A DNA stretch of 64,000 nt, taken from assembly GCF_021134715.1 (NCBI RefSeq), contig NC_060019.1:3162001-3226000 (forward strand), written 5' to 3'. The stretch's first letter is position 1, and every line of letters starts with the position of its first letter. Position numbers and translations under genes: made by a program. The notes beneath the pieces are model-generated. The model saw nothing but the letters and a program-made list of their open reading frames with translations, was not told the origin of the DNA and did not search any database. Positions 38,591-51,700 of this stretch are shown piece after piece. Source of the DNA: Daphnia pulex. Its lineage: Eukaryota > Arthropoda > Branchiopoda > Diplostraca > Daphniidae.

Positions 38591-41152
38591 GAAACGAATG
38601 ATGCAAAAAAAAAGAAAAAGAGAGATCATAGTGAATTACATCGAAAAAATAATCTTAAATTAAATTGTAAGATATACTTTTAGGACCATAGATCTTATGT
38701 CCTTTGTCCATTTATGGACATTAAATCAATTGACATAGATTCGAAATCAATCGGAATTATATCTACAGCTTGGGCAGTTGGACAGTGGGGCTTCACAGTG
38801 GAGAAACACTTTAGCTTTTCGACACATAGCACCTAATGATGAAAAACTTATGCATAGAACATTACAATGTTTATGTAATTTCACACCTGGGTGATTCCAT
38901 TTGAAAACGACCGAAACCTGTGGCTACCATCTCACGAATTTGATCGCCGCTAGGCTTTTTCGATTCATAAAAATAAAAACAAATTTTTCCTAGAGTGATT
39001 TTGAAAAAAATGACGCGTTCGCCTGGTGCGAACGTTAGAATTTTTTAAAAGTCCGCTTGACCATATAATCATTAAAATTATTTTGAACATATTGAAATCC
39101 GTTGATTGGCTGATCTATCTATCAGAACATGTTGTCATAAGGATAAGCTTTTTTTAAGACCAAGCGCGAAAAAATCGAAGGTTGCGCCAATTGGTGGCGC
39201 GAAATTTAAAAAGTGAAAAAATGATCAAATTTGATTTGAAAAACAAAATTAAGTTAAAATCAACACAGGTTCCTGAAAATTGGTGAAGATGTCTTCGAGG
39301 CTTTTAGTAATGAGTGGTCCAAATTTCAGACTCTTAGCTTTAGTTTAAAGCATTATTTTTTATTTTTAAATGTAAAGAAAATGCGTTTTTTCTCAAAAAA
39401 TTTGAATCATGGTATTTTTTGTTTGGGAAAAATGTCACATTTTATACTAGCGATTTTTTTTACTCGTATTACTATCAAATTTCCCCCTGCAAAAGTCAGC
39501 AAACACTTTTTTTTTTCATTTAAGCTTCTTTACATCTTCACTTCCATTTGAAGTAAACATTTTCATGCAAATTCGAGTTAGACAGCCAAAATATTATAAA
39601 AATCATTTTTCGATTTCCCAAACTTTTCTGCAGAGTCTTTGCCACAAGGGAAAATTATATTACGCGTATTATCGACGTATTACTCGAATGAATGTAACTC
39701 TGTTTCGGCGGCAACTGAGAAATCTGGGACCGTGGGTTGAAAATCGCGTGGAAGGGAGTATAGGCTTCCCTGAATTTCCGATTTTATATCGATCGGTAAA
39801 TCGAGACGGAGCCAATAGCGCGACCCGATTTCGGTCACGCGGGGGTAGTTTTTCTCTCTAAGCTCCGCCTTTTCCCATTTTCCTCCATGGGGACCCTCAG
39901 CAGTCAGCAGGCTAAAGCCTTAGCCTCAATGATAAGAGATCCGTAATCGGACATTGTACAGTATGTTTGTGTGTAATACTATACACTCGATTATACATAA
40001 AGCAAAAGTCTTACCAGGAACGATGGACGAACGAAACAAAAACAAGAAAAACGAAGGGCAGAATTATTCCTCTATTCAAAAAGAATGAACGAACCAACAA
40101 AAGAACTAAAGAAAAAAAAGGAGTCACTTATTATAAGATCTTGGAGAGAAAACACAACCTTGACCGACCTTGACGTTGTGCCGGGCTATTGGAGATGAGA
40201 GCCCTCGAACCTTGCTGGGGTCGTCTAGAAATTATGTCATCTCTCCATCCATCCACATCACATCCATCGTGAGTGTCTTGTGGGGAACAATAAAAACGAA
40301 CAACAATAAAATTGAGAGAGGAGAGGTGCTACCACCACTTTCTCCTCTCTCCTTTCGATCCCACCTGATACAGGTGGATTTAATTTTTGCTTTGTATTTT
40401 TATAGGTATATTATATTTCAGAAGCTGCTGCGTCTGGTGAGGGGGGGGGGTGATGATTGGATTATTCCTTGTCTAATTTAAGTATGTGTTTTTTTATGTT
40501 TTTGTGTGATTGTGTGATATGTGTTAGGTTAAGTTTAGTTAGTGAGCTATTCAATTTCAACTTTTGTATTCTAAACTGTCAGTAAGCTTGCTTTTAAAGA
40601 CCATCCTTTTACTTCTACAGTTTCTTTAGTTCCCCAATTCTTTGGTCCAAATACATTTCATGTTGGTGAAGATCATTAATCCTGCAAAAAAAAATTTAGA
40701 TGAGCGGTTTTTGATTTGAGCGGAATCATTTTACAGATTCCTTATGTGAATGGGTGACCGCTTGCTAGTTTAAAATAGTGAGATTAGGTATTTAGTTTAT
40801 AGAATACCTTACTGGTATACGACTTACTGCTTTTTCTGGTGCCGGTTCTTTTTCTAGAATCTCGGCATTTCGGATTCGTAAAAAATATCCTCACTGTCTT
40901 CTTTTTTGAAGATATTCCCATTTTTACTTTTGAAAATTACTTCTTCATCCATGTTAAATCAGTCAAATATTTTGCAAATATGCGGGAAGTTTCTTAAAGC
41001 TTTTTTTGCGAAAATGTGGCCCCTCCCCCTTGGCGTGGCCAGGTGTTAAGAAAACGTCCTTCATTCCAAGAAAAACTTGAGTTTGTACCATGTGGCATAG
41101 TATTTTTACTTTTTTACTTTTATTTTTGCTTTGTATTTTTATAGGTATATTT
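38591..41152. other. Intergenic, repeats and no recognised gene
   Basis: Long AT-rich stretches. The segment 40,390-40,470 repeats pieces of 41,125-41,155 and 41,325-41,355 (from the DNMT1 pseudogene) with the middle missing, including a G10 run. The 98-codon plus frame at 39565-39861 is not recognised. Confidence 0.4.
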
Positions 41153-42380
41153 TACTACCAATGTCAAGATAGCCTTTGATGATGAATGGGGAGCTACAGC
41201 GAAACCTGCTTCTAGCTCGAATGGATGAGATACTCCAGAAAAGTCCACTGGAAACTTTAATGGTTGGGGAACTTCACCTACTCCTGCCAGCTATGGTGGC
41301 TGGGATGCCCCTACAGCCCCAGAAGCTGCTGCGTCTGGTGAGGGGGATGATGATTTCCTTCCTGGCAACACAAAAAAAGAACGAAGAACTGCTACCAGGT
41401 ATGCAAAGGTAGAATTCCCAGATATTGTTAGCTATAAGCAATTCAGGAAGAAGAAAATCAACCGTAGAGATCCTAATCGCTGTCATCAGTGGGTTGACAA
41501 AGGTAATTTAATCATTATTTTGCAGCTGTCTGTTATCATAAAATTAATGAATGATTTCATTTCCAAAGTTTGATTCTCCTAATTTGAAATATTTCACTGG
41601 TCCACCAGCAGATATCATCGAGGAAATTATTTCTCTAACTGATCCATCGTTGAGTTTGTTCACTGGTGAAGAAGAGGTCATGTAAGAATTGGATCAAAGT
41701 CCCATCTTGAAGCTCGCCCAGTTTGGCGTTTACATTGAACCTGGCCATTTATGTCATCTAGACGGGGGTGCAATCGAAGCTAACCATTTACTCTTCGCAT
41801 CTGGTTACGTTAAGCCTGTGTGGATCGATAACCCTGGTGTCGAAGGAGGTATTGCGACAAAAGAGATCGGGCTCATCAACGAGTGGTTCATCAGTGGCTT
41901 CGATGGAGGAGAAAAGCAATCATGTGTAAGTTTTAGATTTTTAATTACATTTTTGTTAAAATATTCCTGTATTAATCTTTCAATTTTCAGGTTTCGCTAC
42001 CTCTTATTCTGATTACTATCTGATGTCGGCTTCCGGATTTTACGAACCCATCATGAACGAGTTGGAAGAAAAGATCTTTCTGAGCAAAACGGTCATCGAG
42101 CTCTTGATCGAAGACGACGACAACGAATATGAAGATCTACTGACTAGACTGCAGAATTCTTTGATGCCCAATATTTTTCACGCATCAGAGGATTCCCTTC
42201 GACGACGACGACGATGACGAACTGAACGCTGTTCAAGACACGGAAATTGAAATGGTGAGTCTGGATGTCGACCACAAAAAACCTGTCAAGCGCCATGCCT
42301 CCAAAATTGAATGGGATGGACCGGAATTGAAAGAAGTCGACGATAGGATACTTGTGGATCTGTTGTATGGATGTATGTGA
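41153..42380 (+). pseudogene. DNMT1: DNMT1 (maintenance DNA methyltransferase) pseudogene, RFTS region
   Basis: Blocks in order: a Gly/Trp-rich linker (41,160-41,355, one TGA), RRDPNRCHQW (about 41,465), NLKYFTGPPADI (about 41,585), a TAA after GEEEVM (41,682-41,684), then the open stretch GHLCHLDGGAIEANHLLF ... INEWFISGFDGGEK to 41,923. An intron follows (41,924-41,990), then SYSDYYLM ... EKIFLSKTVIELL, and finally RHASKIEWDGPELKE resembling the start of the first BAH domain. The RFTS domain of DNMT1 binds ubiquitinated histone H3 and autoinhibits the enzyme. No CXXC or catalytic domain follows. Multiple stops and truncation make this a non-processed pseudogene fragment. Confidence 0.85.
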
Positions 42381-45098
42381 ACATTTTTTTTTAAGTTTCA
42401 GTACTATTTTGAGGAAGTCAAGTTTTAAATACCACTTAAACTCCGCGGAGTGAGGCCGGAACAGTGTTATAAAACCATGGCTTTAAAAAGAAAAAAAATA
42501 ATAAACAACGCGTTACCTTTTTTTAGAATATGCTCTTACGTCAAGATATTTAAGCCCATAGGTAGCGGCCGCCTTCTTTGCCGTCTGCTAATTATAACCA
42601 GTTCCTTTGAACTTAAGGTTTCAAACCACGAGTCCCGCGGATGCTCTGTTCCGAAGTACGCCCAAGTCTCTAATAATTGTATTTCAAAACAATTTAAAAA
42701 TTTATTATTTAAAAAATGGGATGTAACATTACTTATACTTTGCTGAAGGATGGAGCCTTTCAACTTCTTGAATGACAGACCTTGGGTTTTGTTTGGCTTT
42801 GGCTGAAAACAAAATAGCATAAAAAAAAAATAATAAAAAAATAATAATCTTCTTTACCCAGTCCAGATTGAAGGAATGGAGAAAAACATCCCGCATGGTT
42901 GCAAACGAACATCCACTGTCAACAAACACTGCTCCACCTAAAGCTTCGAAAAAATCTCAACTTCTTGAGAATCTCAATTCTGTTCATTCCGATTTTCTGT
43001 TGGCTCAAACGCAAGTTGCTAAAAAAAATAGCACATTATTTGTGTAAGGGAGGGTAGGAATGCACATTAATCCTAACCTCATCGATTTAGGTGTGTCCGT
43101 AGCGGATTTGGTTTTACACAAAATATTCTATATCTTGCTTTTTCTTGTGGTTAAAGTTGCTCTTCAGAAACACGTGAAGCCCGTGTCGTACGACAACGAC
43201 TCCCAAAGCATCATTGCACAACACTTTAGATTTGATTCCTGTCATCACTCCAGGTGAATACATGTTTGAGTCTCCAAAAGGAAAATCTGATAAGACGCAC
43301 GCTATCACCAAATAGAAAGTTGTTGATGGTTAATACATAGTTGTTATTTAAGGGGTAGACTTACCAAGTTTTATATCTCTAAGGTGCTCAAGCCTTTCAT
43401 TGCTTGCACATAAGTGATTTGGATAAATATGGTGAATACTCGCATCCAAGAGGATCAGTTTGTTGTTGAAGTTGTAGTGTAGAACGAATAGCTTCCAGTT
43501 GACTGAGCCCGTTAGTCCTTCTTTTCTCTATCGACGACAGGTTACGTAAGAGCGGCGAATACAGTCCGTAAATATCCAGGGCAGAGTATTAAACTGCGTA
43601 GTTTACTAATTCGTGGCTATCTGAACAGTAATAGTCAGCCTTTTCAGTAAAGGGGCTCCCGAATAATACTTGCCTTCTAACTTATCGTACATTTTCCTCT
43701 TGCAAAGCAAAAGACTTATAAATATTATTATGTTATATTATAAATATGTAACTGGCTTTAAACAACGTAAATGGTACGATTCAAAATTTGCATATAGCAG
43801 CAGCATTGCCATCATAGTACCTCCACTATGATGGTAGATATCCTCGTCTTAGTAGTTTTCAATTTTTTGCGATTTGTCGCAACATGTCAACCTCCTTACT
43901 TTTTTGAGGGAAAGAACGGCAATGCTTTAGGGGGATTATTCAGGAAATGACAATAGACAATGATAGCCTGACTCTCAGTCTCTCAGCAATCAGCATCACA
44001 GATAATACTCTCAGTATGAATGAAACGAAACGAACATCGACAAAGGCCAACAAAATTTGCCACGACAAATTGATTACATTTTGACATCCCTCGTTCGTTT
44101 TAATTATCTGACTTGTCTCAATAGACGAGTCTCCATATGAGTCTATTAGTTTCATATTTAACTTAATTATAATTTTGTTTGGTCGAATTTCTAAACCACA
44201 ATCAGAAGTGCCGTTTGACATTGGTGTGGTTTTCAATAACGCTCGTTGTTCGTGGCCTCCACTGGAATTACAATCAGCATCGGATATTCAAATTACAACT
44301 GCTCTGGTCGAGTATCAGCAGGTAGTTGTTATATATTTCATCATAAATTTGTGAATGCTGTACACATGTGTTATTCGTTTCTCAGCATCCATGATCAACA
44401 AAGTCACTGGGAGCAGCAGATGAAGAAGTGCATCGATCATATTCGTGGAATGGAAGCGAAGAAAACTTTGAAATGTCACGAAAACTTGAGTTCGCATGAG
44501 CAATTGAAAAAAGAGCGTTCACGTTGTCAAACATTTGAAAACCGTGTCCTCAATGGGAGTCGGCTAACGCTACCTGCATTGACTTTGCCGCTAGCAGCGC
44601 TAGTTGAAAAGAGCAGACGAAGTGGAGGGTTAGTTGTGTCTCGCTCGAATCCAGATTCTGGTGCGTTCTCATATCGTCTAGCCGATACAAGGTAAAATAT
44701 GCTGTTAAAACCACCGCTGCCTTAGTCTAAACATGGCGCAGTTGGTAACCGCATACACCCCTAACTAATAGATCGTTACAAAAATTCCGAGTACCCAGCA
44801 TCGTTATTTTGCAAATGCACTAACGAGCATTGGTCTCACGTGGTGTCGCACATTTTGGCTGAAAGGAGCGCAACACCAAAGTACATTTCCGGTCTCGATC
44901 TTTACCACCCCTCCGCCTCTTCCACTGTTTTCACAGTTCTTTTGCCTTCAAGCTATTCTGACAAGCAACATTTCTATCCTTCAGTGTGCCGGGTAGTCCA
45001 GCAGCGGTGGCGCTGTTCAAATTGCACTAGTTCTTGGTTTTGGTCATCCCAAACTCTCGCTCGTCAGAGACGCGCCATCAAGCCTAGAGAGCAACCTT
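42381..45098. other. Intergenic, no supported gene
   Basis: A minus-strand pair of blocks (GGAVFVDSGCSFATMRDVF near 42,880-42,945 and KQNPRSVIQEVERLHPS near 42,740-42,795) could be exons of an unidentified gene or gene fragment. Nothing else is recognisable. A degenerate tRNA-like A-box lies near 44,735. Confidence 0.35.
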
Positions 45099-48000
45099 AT
45101 GGCAGCAGGATTAGCAGCGGCAGCAGCAGCACCAGCACAAGCGGCCATTCCCATAATTCAGCAACGAGCTTTCAAACCAAACGGATCTCCACCACCTTTC
45201 GACATCGAAGCCGAACGCGACACTTTTCCGATATGGGAATAAAGATGGAATATCTTTCTCAATCTCTCTACAATCGACGAAGCCCTTGGACGCAGCCCTG
45301 TGCCCAGCATACAAGACCAACCAATTGAAGTCTTGTTTTTTTACCCCAAAAATGCAAGCTGTATTGTCAGCAGGACTCACAGCAGCACAACTCACAGACC
45401 ACACAGCTATCATCGACCTCCTGCACAAACGCTGTAATGCCGGAAGAAACCGACATGTATGGCGACACCAATTCGCGGTACTATACCAGCTACCGAACCA
45501 GACGGCCGACAACTGGCTCTGTAGCCTTCGCGACGTCAGCCGAAAATGCGATTTCGGACAAGATTGCTGCGCAAACTGCGAGCCCACGCGCATTCTAGAT
45601 TTCTAGGCCAGTTGATCACCGGAGTTGCCAATAACGCGGTTCGGATCTAGCTGTTAGAACAATGAGATGCTCTCACCTTGGATAAGGCGCTCACTATCCT
45701 AAGGACAGCCGAAACCACCCAATCACAAGCAGCCAGCCTTCAGACAACAGACAACTCGATAAATGCAATTCGGCGATCAGCGTACAAAACAGGAAAAGCA
45801 GAAGAAACGATGATGAAACAAACGCGTTTCGCTCCTGGAACAAAGCCGCCAGTGGAAAAATACGCAATATCATGCCGATACTGTGGTGGTCCACAGACGC
45901 CATCCTTAAAGCCAGTACCCAGCCAGTGGTAAAACGTGTGACCACTGCGGTAAACGAGATCACTTTGCAAAAGTATGTGAAGGCACAGCAAAACCAATTG
46001 GGGCCATCTACATTCATAACGTGTCAACATCGGGGGTTAGCGAGTTAGTGGAACTCTCAATCGCGCCAAGTGATCAAGCAGCACGGGACGGAACAATAAT
46101 TATTCAGGGTCTTGCAGACACAGGTTCCGCACTTGACGCGATTCCACACTCTACGTATACTTCCTATTTCAACCACATCACATTTCAGCCTGGCAGATCA
46201 GAAAAAACGGCGATCGGGAACCCCATCCATTGCTTCGGCGCCTTCACAGTAAAAATAAATTTGACAGGAGATGGCGAGACCCTACGTCCAGTAACTACAC
46301 TCATTCATGTTCTAGAAAGCCTTCAACAAGCAGTGATCAGCTCAGCCTCCCAGCGAGAACTGGGCATGCTCTACGACGGATGTCCCCATTCGCGAGAGAA
46401 CTCGATGACATCCCAGGGTGTAACAGATCCTTCACCAGCCCACCAGCTGACTTAGAAGCATTAATGGAAGAATATCGAAAAGTATTCGACGGTGTGTACC
46501 GCGTCATGAAAGGACCACCGTGCCATTTCGTGCTGAAAGAGGGAGCCATCCCAGAAAAATTCAGGGGTTCACGTCACGTATCAGAGCCACTCAAAGGGCC
46601 ATCTAAAGAAGATTTGGCAGCACAAGCCAAGCAGGGCACCATACGAAAAGTTCCACCCGAAGCCATCACCCCATGGATCCACGGCGTCGTCGTCCTCCCA
46701 AAGAAACAAGGTGGAATACGGTTTCGTCCTGATTACCACTTGCTTAACAAGATTCTAATGGGAGAAAAGTTCGATAACCCCACCCCGTTCCAGGCCGTAC
46801 GGTCAATACCTCAAGGGATGCGCTTTTTCACAGTAGTGGATGCATTAAAAGGCTACCATCAATGCGCGTTGGACGAAGAATCGATGGCCCTCACTACTTT
46901 TTCAACCCCAGAAGGCCTTCATCAGTACCCCAGACTGCCAATGGGCATATCACATGCTGGAGACAACTATGGCAGGCGATTTTCTTATATTTTCGGTGAT
47001 ATACCCAATATCGTGCGCTGCATGGAAGACTTAAGAGTGTATTCAAGAACCTTCGACGAACACATCAATCTTCTCCGTCTTTTATTTCGGACAGAAAGTG
47101 ATAACAACGTCTCCTTCAACAAAGAAGACGGTGAAGAAGACGGTGTTCGCCACTCATAGTGGCGTGTTTGCAGGATACGTCGTATCGTGAACGGATTCTG
47201 CACAAACCCAGAACTCACTCGAGCAATCAGGGAGTTTCCCAGGCCGGGAAATATCACCGACCTCCGTTCATTCTTCGGATTGTGCCAGCAAGTGGGACAT
47301 TTTAGTATCAAGCTGGCAACAACACTCGGCCCGCTTTCCCCACTATTAAAGAAAAACATCGTCTGGGATTGGACACCTAGCCATGAGTTATCATTCAAAG
47401 CGGCTAGAACCGAATTGGCTGAAATGCCTGAGCTGTCATTTTACGATACAAATCGACCGACCACATTGTTCACCGATGCGTCCCTCCTCAACGGACTAGG
47501 TTTTATTTTAAAACAGCGCGCCACATCAGGAACTTGGCAAATGGTGCAGGTCGGTTCGCATTTCTTTGACCCGCCGAGACACAATACGCGATGATAGAGC
47601 TCGAATGTCTTGCAGCATCATGCACAATGAAACCATAACGGCAGTTTTTAGAAGGGCTTCAAACATTCGAACTCGTCCCGATCACCGCCCCCTTGTACCA
47701 ATCCTCAACGATTTCCGCTGGACGAGCTGGACAATCAGCGTCTACTCCACCTGCGTCCAAAGATGTTGCAATACGTATTCAAAACCAGGTGGGTGCCGGG
47801 AAAACACAACGCTGAAGCGGACGCAGTGTCTCGCGCTCCAGTTGACTAGGGAGAGGCTAAAGGTGGGCTGGGCGAAGGACCAGAAATGTTTACGGCACGC
47901 ACGGCAGTTATCGGAATAATTTCACAACCCACCGAGACGGCAGCAGACGTGGCGCTGGAGAAAGTAAAAGCAGCAGTCGCCACAGATCCCACCATGACAG

Positions 48001-49051
48001 CCTTTTGGGAGAATATCTCTGCGGGATTAACAACGAAAAATGCAATCTTCCGCTAGTGCTGCGGCCATTCTGGGACGTCCGCCACCGCCTAGCAATCGAC
48101 GACGGTGACGGTATGCTAGTGATAGACGCTCGCATCGTGCTGCCAAGGATACTCGTAAAAGAAACTCTCAAAACACTCATCATTATGCACCAAGGGGCGT
48201 CTAAAATTCGCCAACGCTTACGGCTGTCCCTGTACTGGCCGCATATCGACACTGACATTGCCAACGCAGCCACCCAGTGTGAAGAATGTACTAGCCAGCT
48301 ACCATCTCTTCCCGCCGAAGCGCTTCAACCACATGCACCATCCAGCCGGCCTTTTGAATTTCTCCATGCTGACATCGGCGAGGACGACGGTCGACATTTC
48401 CTGGTTATAATTTACCAATTTAGTGGTTGGCCCCACGTCACAATGTTTCAAAAGAAAAATACCACACTAGGACGACTAATCGAGGCCTTCTTCCTCGCAA
48501 CCGGGAGAGCACCAGTAAAGCTGTGGAAGGACAACGTCCACTTCTAAGCAGCCGAATTCCAAGCCTTTCTACCCTACTGGGACGTCTCATGGGCATCATC
48601 TTCACCACACTACCCCAAGTCTAACGGTAGAGCAGAAGCGGGCATTAAAACAATGAAGAAGCTGGTGATCGGATGCAAAACGGGCGGCCGGCCCGATGCC
48701 AATAAACTAGCAAAATCGATCTTATTATTCCACAACGGCCGGCGCATGGGAGGAGCCTCGTCAGATCAAACAGTATTCAATCGCCCAGTTCACAACTGCT
48801 TGTCAGTGCATCGGCGATAATTCGTTCCCGAATGGCAGAAGTTGGCAGAGACACTTGAGGCTCGCGCCCATCAAACAATGGCACGGCAAACTATGCATTA
48901 CAATCTCACTACCAAAGCCCTGCCAGCCCTTAGCGTAGGTGATCACGTAGTGATCCAGGACACATCCACAAAACGCTGGATCACTCCAGTTGTGGTAGTC
49001 GATACGGGTGACTTTCGCGATTACTTCATGTATGTGCTAAACACACGTTGA
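45099..49051 (+). mobile_element. Decayed Ty3/Gypsy retrotransposon, internal region
   Basis: Domains in order, across several frames: gag from the ATG at 45099 (alanine-rich start, then GLTAAQLTDHTAIIDLL); a CCHC knuckle (CDHCGKRDHFAKVC at about 45930); aspartic protease (LADTGSALDAIP at about 46115); reverse transcriptase (about 46,465-47,150, RFFTVVDALKGYHQ); RNase H (LFTDASLLNGLGF at about 47470); and integrase (about 48,000-48,900, with CEECTSQLP, a D-containing FLHADIGED and WKDN). Frameshifts and stops separate nearly every domain, and no flanking long terminal repeats were recognised. The RT catalytic region reads IVRCMEDLRVYS, so the YxDD is lost. Non-functional relic. Confidence 0.85.
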
Positions 49052-49074
49052 ATACATTTCATGTATTCCACATG

Positions 49075-49990
49075 CCGCCACCCGGCTCATCTTGCGCAAA
49101 GGCAAACGCGAAGGTGCTACTCCTATCCTCAAAGAACTAAAATGGCTACCCGTCAAGCATCGCGTGACTTTCGAAGCCACAACTTTCGGCTTCCGCTGTC
49201 GTCTCTCTCGGTTTCGTCCCTTGTCTCTTCTTTCCGCTTACACCCCAGCCAGATTCTTAAGGTCCTGTAATGCCCCGGCGGCAGCCCCGCCTACTTCAAG
49301 ATGGCCGCCGCCAAGGACGTTTTCCCTTACGTAACGACCGGCACCACACTGACGTCACCTCTACAGCGTCACCCCTGACGTCACGCGGGAGAAGCAGCAG
49401 GTCAGCACTTGCCAACCTGGAATGACTTGCCTCGCCGACCCCTTCCGACTGGCCACACCATCCCGTCCCGACTGGCAACACCATCCCGTTCCAGCTGGCC
49501 GCGCTAGACATGACTTGACGCGCCCGCCGCGGATCATTTCATCTTCCCCGCGCCCTAACCCCTATAAGCTACATTCAAAATACGTATCTCTCTCTTACAT
49601 CGTTGCTCTCCCTGTCCACTCGCTCTTACTCATATGCCAAGTAAAATACATATAATCTGTAGTAGCCCGGTTATCCTCTCTTTGCACCCTTGTAAGCCGT
49701 GTCTTACAGTCCTCTAGCACTACCACCCTCCTGGTCCCCCGCGCCCGTCTTGCTTCATACGGTGAAATATCTTTCTCTTTTCTTTGTTTTACACTTCTCA
49801 ATTCTCTCTCTCCCATCCACCATCACTAGCTTGACAAGCCTAGGCTCTTTCAAAGCGAAACTCAAAACTCAGCTCCTCCGTACCGTATTTTCACAATGAA
49901 ATTATTGTTTCAATAACCGACGACTCTACTTTCAGCGTCATTTATAGCATGCTTGCATGATAAGTGCGCTACACAAATAAATTTTACATG
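49075..49990 (+). mobile_element. 3' end of a non-LTR retrotransposon (LINE), split by a solo LTR
   Basis: In frame from about 49,081: RKGKREGATPILKELKWLPV, the typical C-terminal block of CR1/L2/jockey-like ORF2 proteins, up to PARFLRS at 49,265. After the inserted LTR the frame resumes at 49,713 with LLVPRARLASYGEISFS, and later SFKAKLKTQLL (about 49,845-49,880). The 3' end has the GTGCGCTACACAAATAAA tail common to such LINEs (about 49,957-49,980). Only this 5'-truncated end is present, as expected for incomplete reverse transcription. Confidence 0.75.
49266..49708 (+). repeat. 443-bp solo LTR inside the LINE fragment
   Basis: It starts TGTAATGCCCC and ends GTCTTACA (TG...CA). It is flanked by GTCC at 49262-49265 and 49709-49712, a 4-bp target duplication typical of Gypsy-type integration. 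Removing it leaves the LINE reading frame continuous across the junction, which fixes both borders. A promoter-like CCCTATAAGC lies near 49,560. A solo LTR is what remains after recombination between two LTRs of a complete element. Confidence 0.85.
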
Positions 49991-51022
49991 TATACATGTA
50001 TTTTTTAGTTTAGGGCTAAGTTTTTAGTCATAAAAAGTAATTCTTAATGAAGAGTATATTTTAATCTGCCAAATCCTTTCCCCCTCTGATATGGTAGCTC
50101 ATTTTATGGTAAACTAAAAATGGTACTCATTTTGGTTTCACAGATATCTAGTAGTGAAGAAACTAAGATCATGATTTTCATTTTTTAGTCCATAAAACCA
50201 ACTATATTTTTCGCTGCACTATTTTTACCGAGTATAAAAGCTCCATTTTATAATCTAACTCCTCCATTTTATAAGCTAACATGCGAGCGATCGCCAAAAC
50301 GTCATGAAATAGTGAAATAGTCGGGAATCAACCTGAAATGACGTTGGAATCCAGACGGAATCCACGGTTCGCATATAGTTTATAATCAAATAAAATTTTT
50401 ATTACAGTATGAACAGTATGAACTAATAAAAATTTGCGTTAAATATGTATACACGCGTAACGTAAGAGTCGAAAAAAGAAGTGATCACTTTTACAGCTGA
50501 CGAACAGAAAAAGAATCAAGAAAGACTTTGAAACTTTTAAATATTTTGAAATAATCTGGAAGTCTGGAACGAAATATTACGATTATTCCCAACATTCTTC
50601 CTGATGACCCCGGAGCAACTTTAACTTTTGTTTACTGCTAATTTTCAAAACTTTTCTTTAATGCTTTCCCATTATCTTCTCTGAAAACTCGCGTCTAACA
50701 TGATCCTTTTCTCTTTGTGATGAAAATAAGCAGGGCCACTCGTCTGCATGGAAGTGATAATCGGCAACACGGCCGAGTTGGTTTGTGTGACCTGGGTTGC
50801 GTCCAAAGTACAAAAAAGTTAGGTTTGGGTAGCGTAGATGAACCCTTAGACAGCTTATTTCCACGAATTCCTGGCTTCCTATTGGTCGAACATTAAAAAT
50901 CAATTTGTAATATTTTTCTTCTTGTCTTTGAAGAAATATTGTGGCGTTGCCAAACATACTTAGAAAATAGCCACTATTCTACCTGTCGTCTGCCAAAAAC
51001 AAGAAAGATAAACACTGAAACC
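49991..51022. other. Intergenic, no recognised gene
   Basis: AT-rich. The 99-codon minus frame at 50658-50957 has no recognisable motif. Confidence 0.35.
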
Positions 51023-51700
51023 ATGGATGGTGTCCTAAATTTCCTCTTGTTTGAGGACTGTGACATAGATATAGCCTTGGTGGCAATTCACATGTGGCTT
51101 AATCGAACATCGCCGTTAAATGTGTGGTTAAGAACAAAGAGAATATGGTTGCAACGTATTTTCAGAGAAAAGAGAATTGAATTGTGAATTTCCTCCATCG
51201 CACAATACCCAGATACCCTGACATTCAATTTCACGGACATTTTAGAATGTCACGCGCAACGTTTTAGGTAAATTAGTGTTAAATGTGTATTCAAATAATC
51301 TGTAACTGAATTATTTTATTGCATTTCCATGATTAATAGGACATATTGACTGAGTTTGGAGAAGCAGTCGAGATGGGTCATCGTGGTGAGCATAACGAAG
51401 TTCCATTCCAGCTAAAGTTGCTTGTGACTATTTGGTGGCTTGGGAACCAAGAAACCTTTCGTCAAATAGCAGATAGATTTTCAACCACCCGAGGTATACA
51501 TTAAACATATATACACTTTTTGTTATTGATATAATGCATGCGTTATAGCAGATTTTATTGCAATTAGGAAATGCACATCATATTGTGCGATCTACACTTG
51601 AAATTTTGGGAGAAAGTGCTACCGAATACATAAAGTGACCGACGGCTGACGAAATGGACGAAGTCGCAGCAAGACACACGTTTCCAAACACAATAGGTAA
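51023..51700 (+). pseudogene. PIF/Harbinger transposase (HARBI1-like) fragment
   Basis: The ATG at 51023 opens a frame with the Harbinger N-terminal features: an acidic start, a MWLNRT block and an arginine-rich RTKRIWLQRIFREKRIE. After a break one reads YPDTLTFNFTDILEC, and in later blocks QLKLLVTIWWLGNQETFRQ, the conserved hydrophobic WWLGN motif of this family. Further degraded blocks extend to about 51,700. The catalytic DDE part is not visible. This could be a dead transposon or a fragment of the domesticated HARBI1 nuclease gene. Confidence 0.7.

Noticed and set aside
42729..42960. RAD51-paralogue-like exons on the minus strand
   Set aside because: The GGAVFVDSGCSF block is faintly reminiscent, but there is no Walker A and too little sequence; left unnamed.
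44730..44800. tRNA gene near 44,735
   Set aside because: An A-box-like TGGCGCAGTTGG is present but there is no proper B-box or T-stem.
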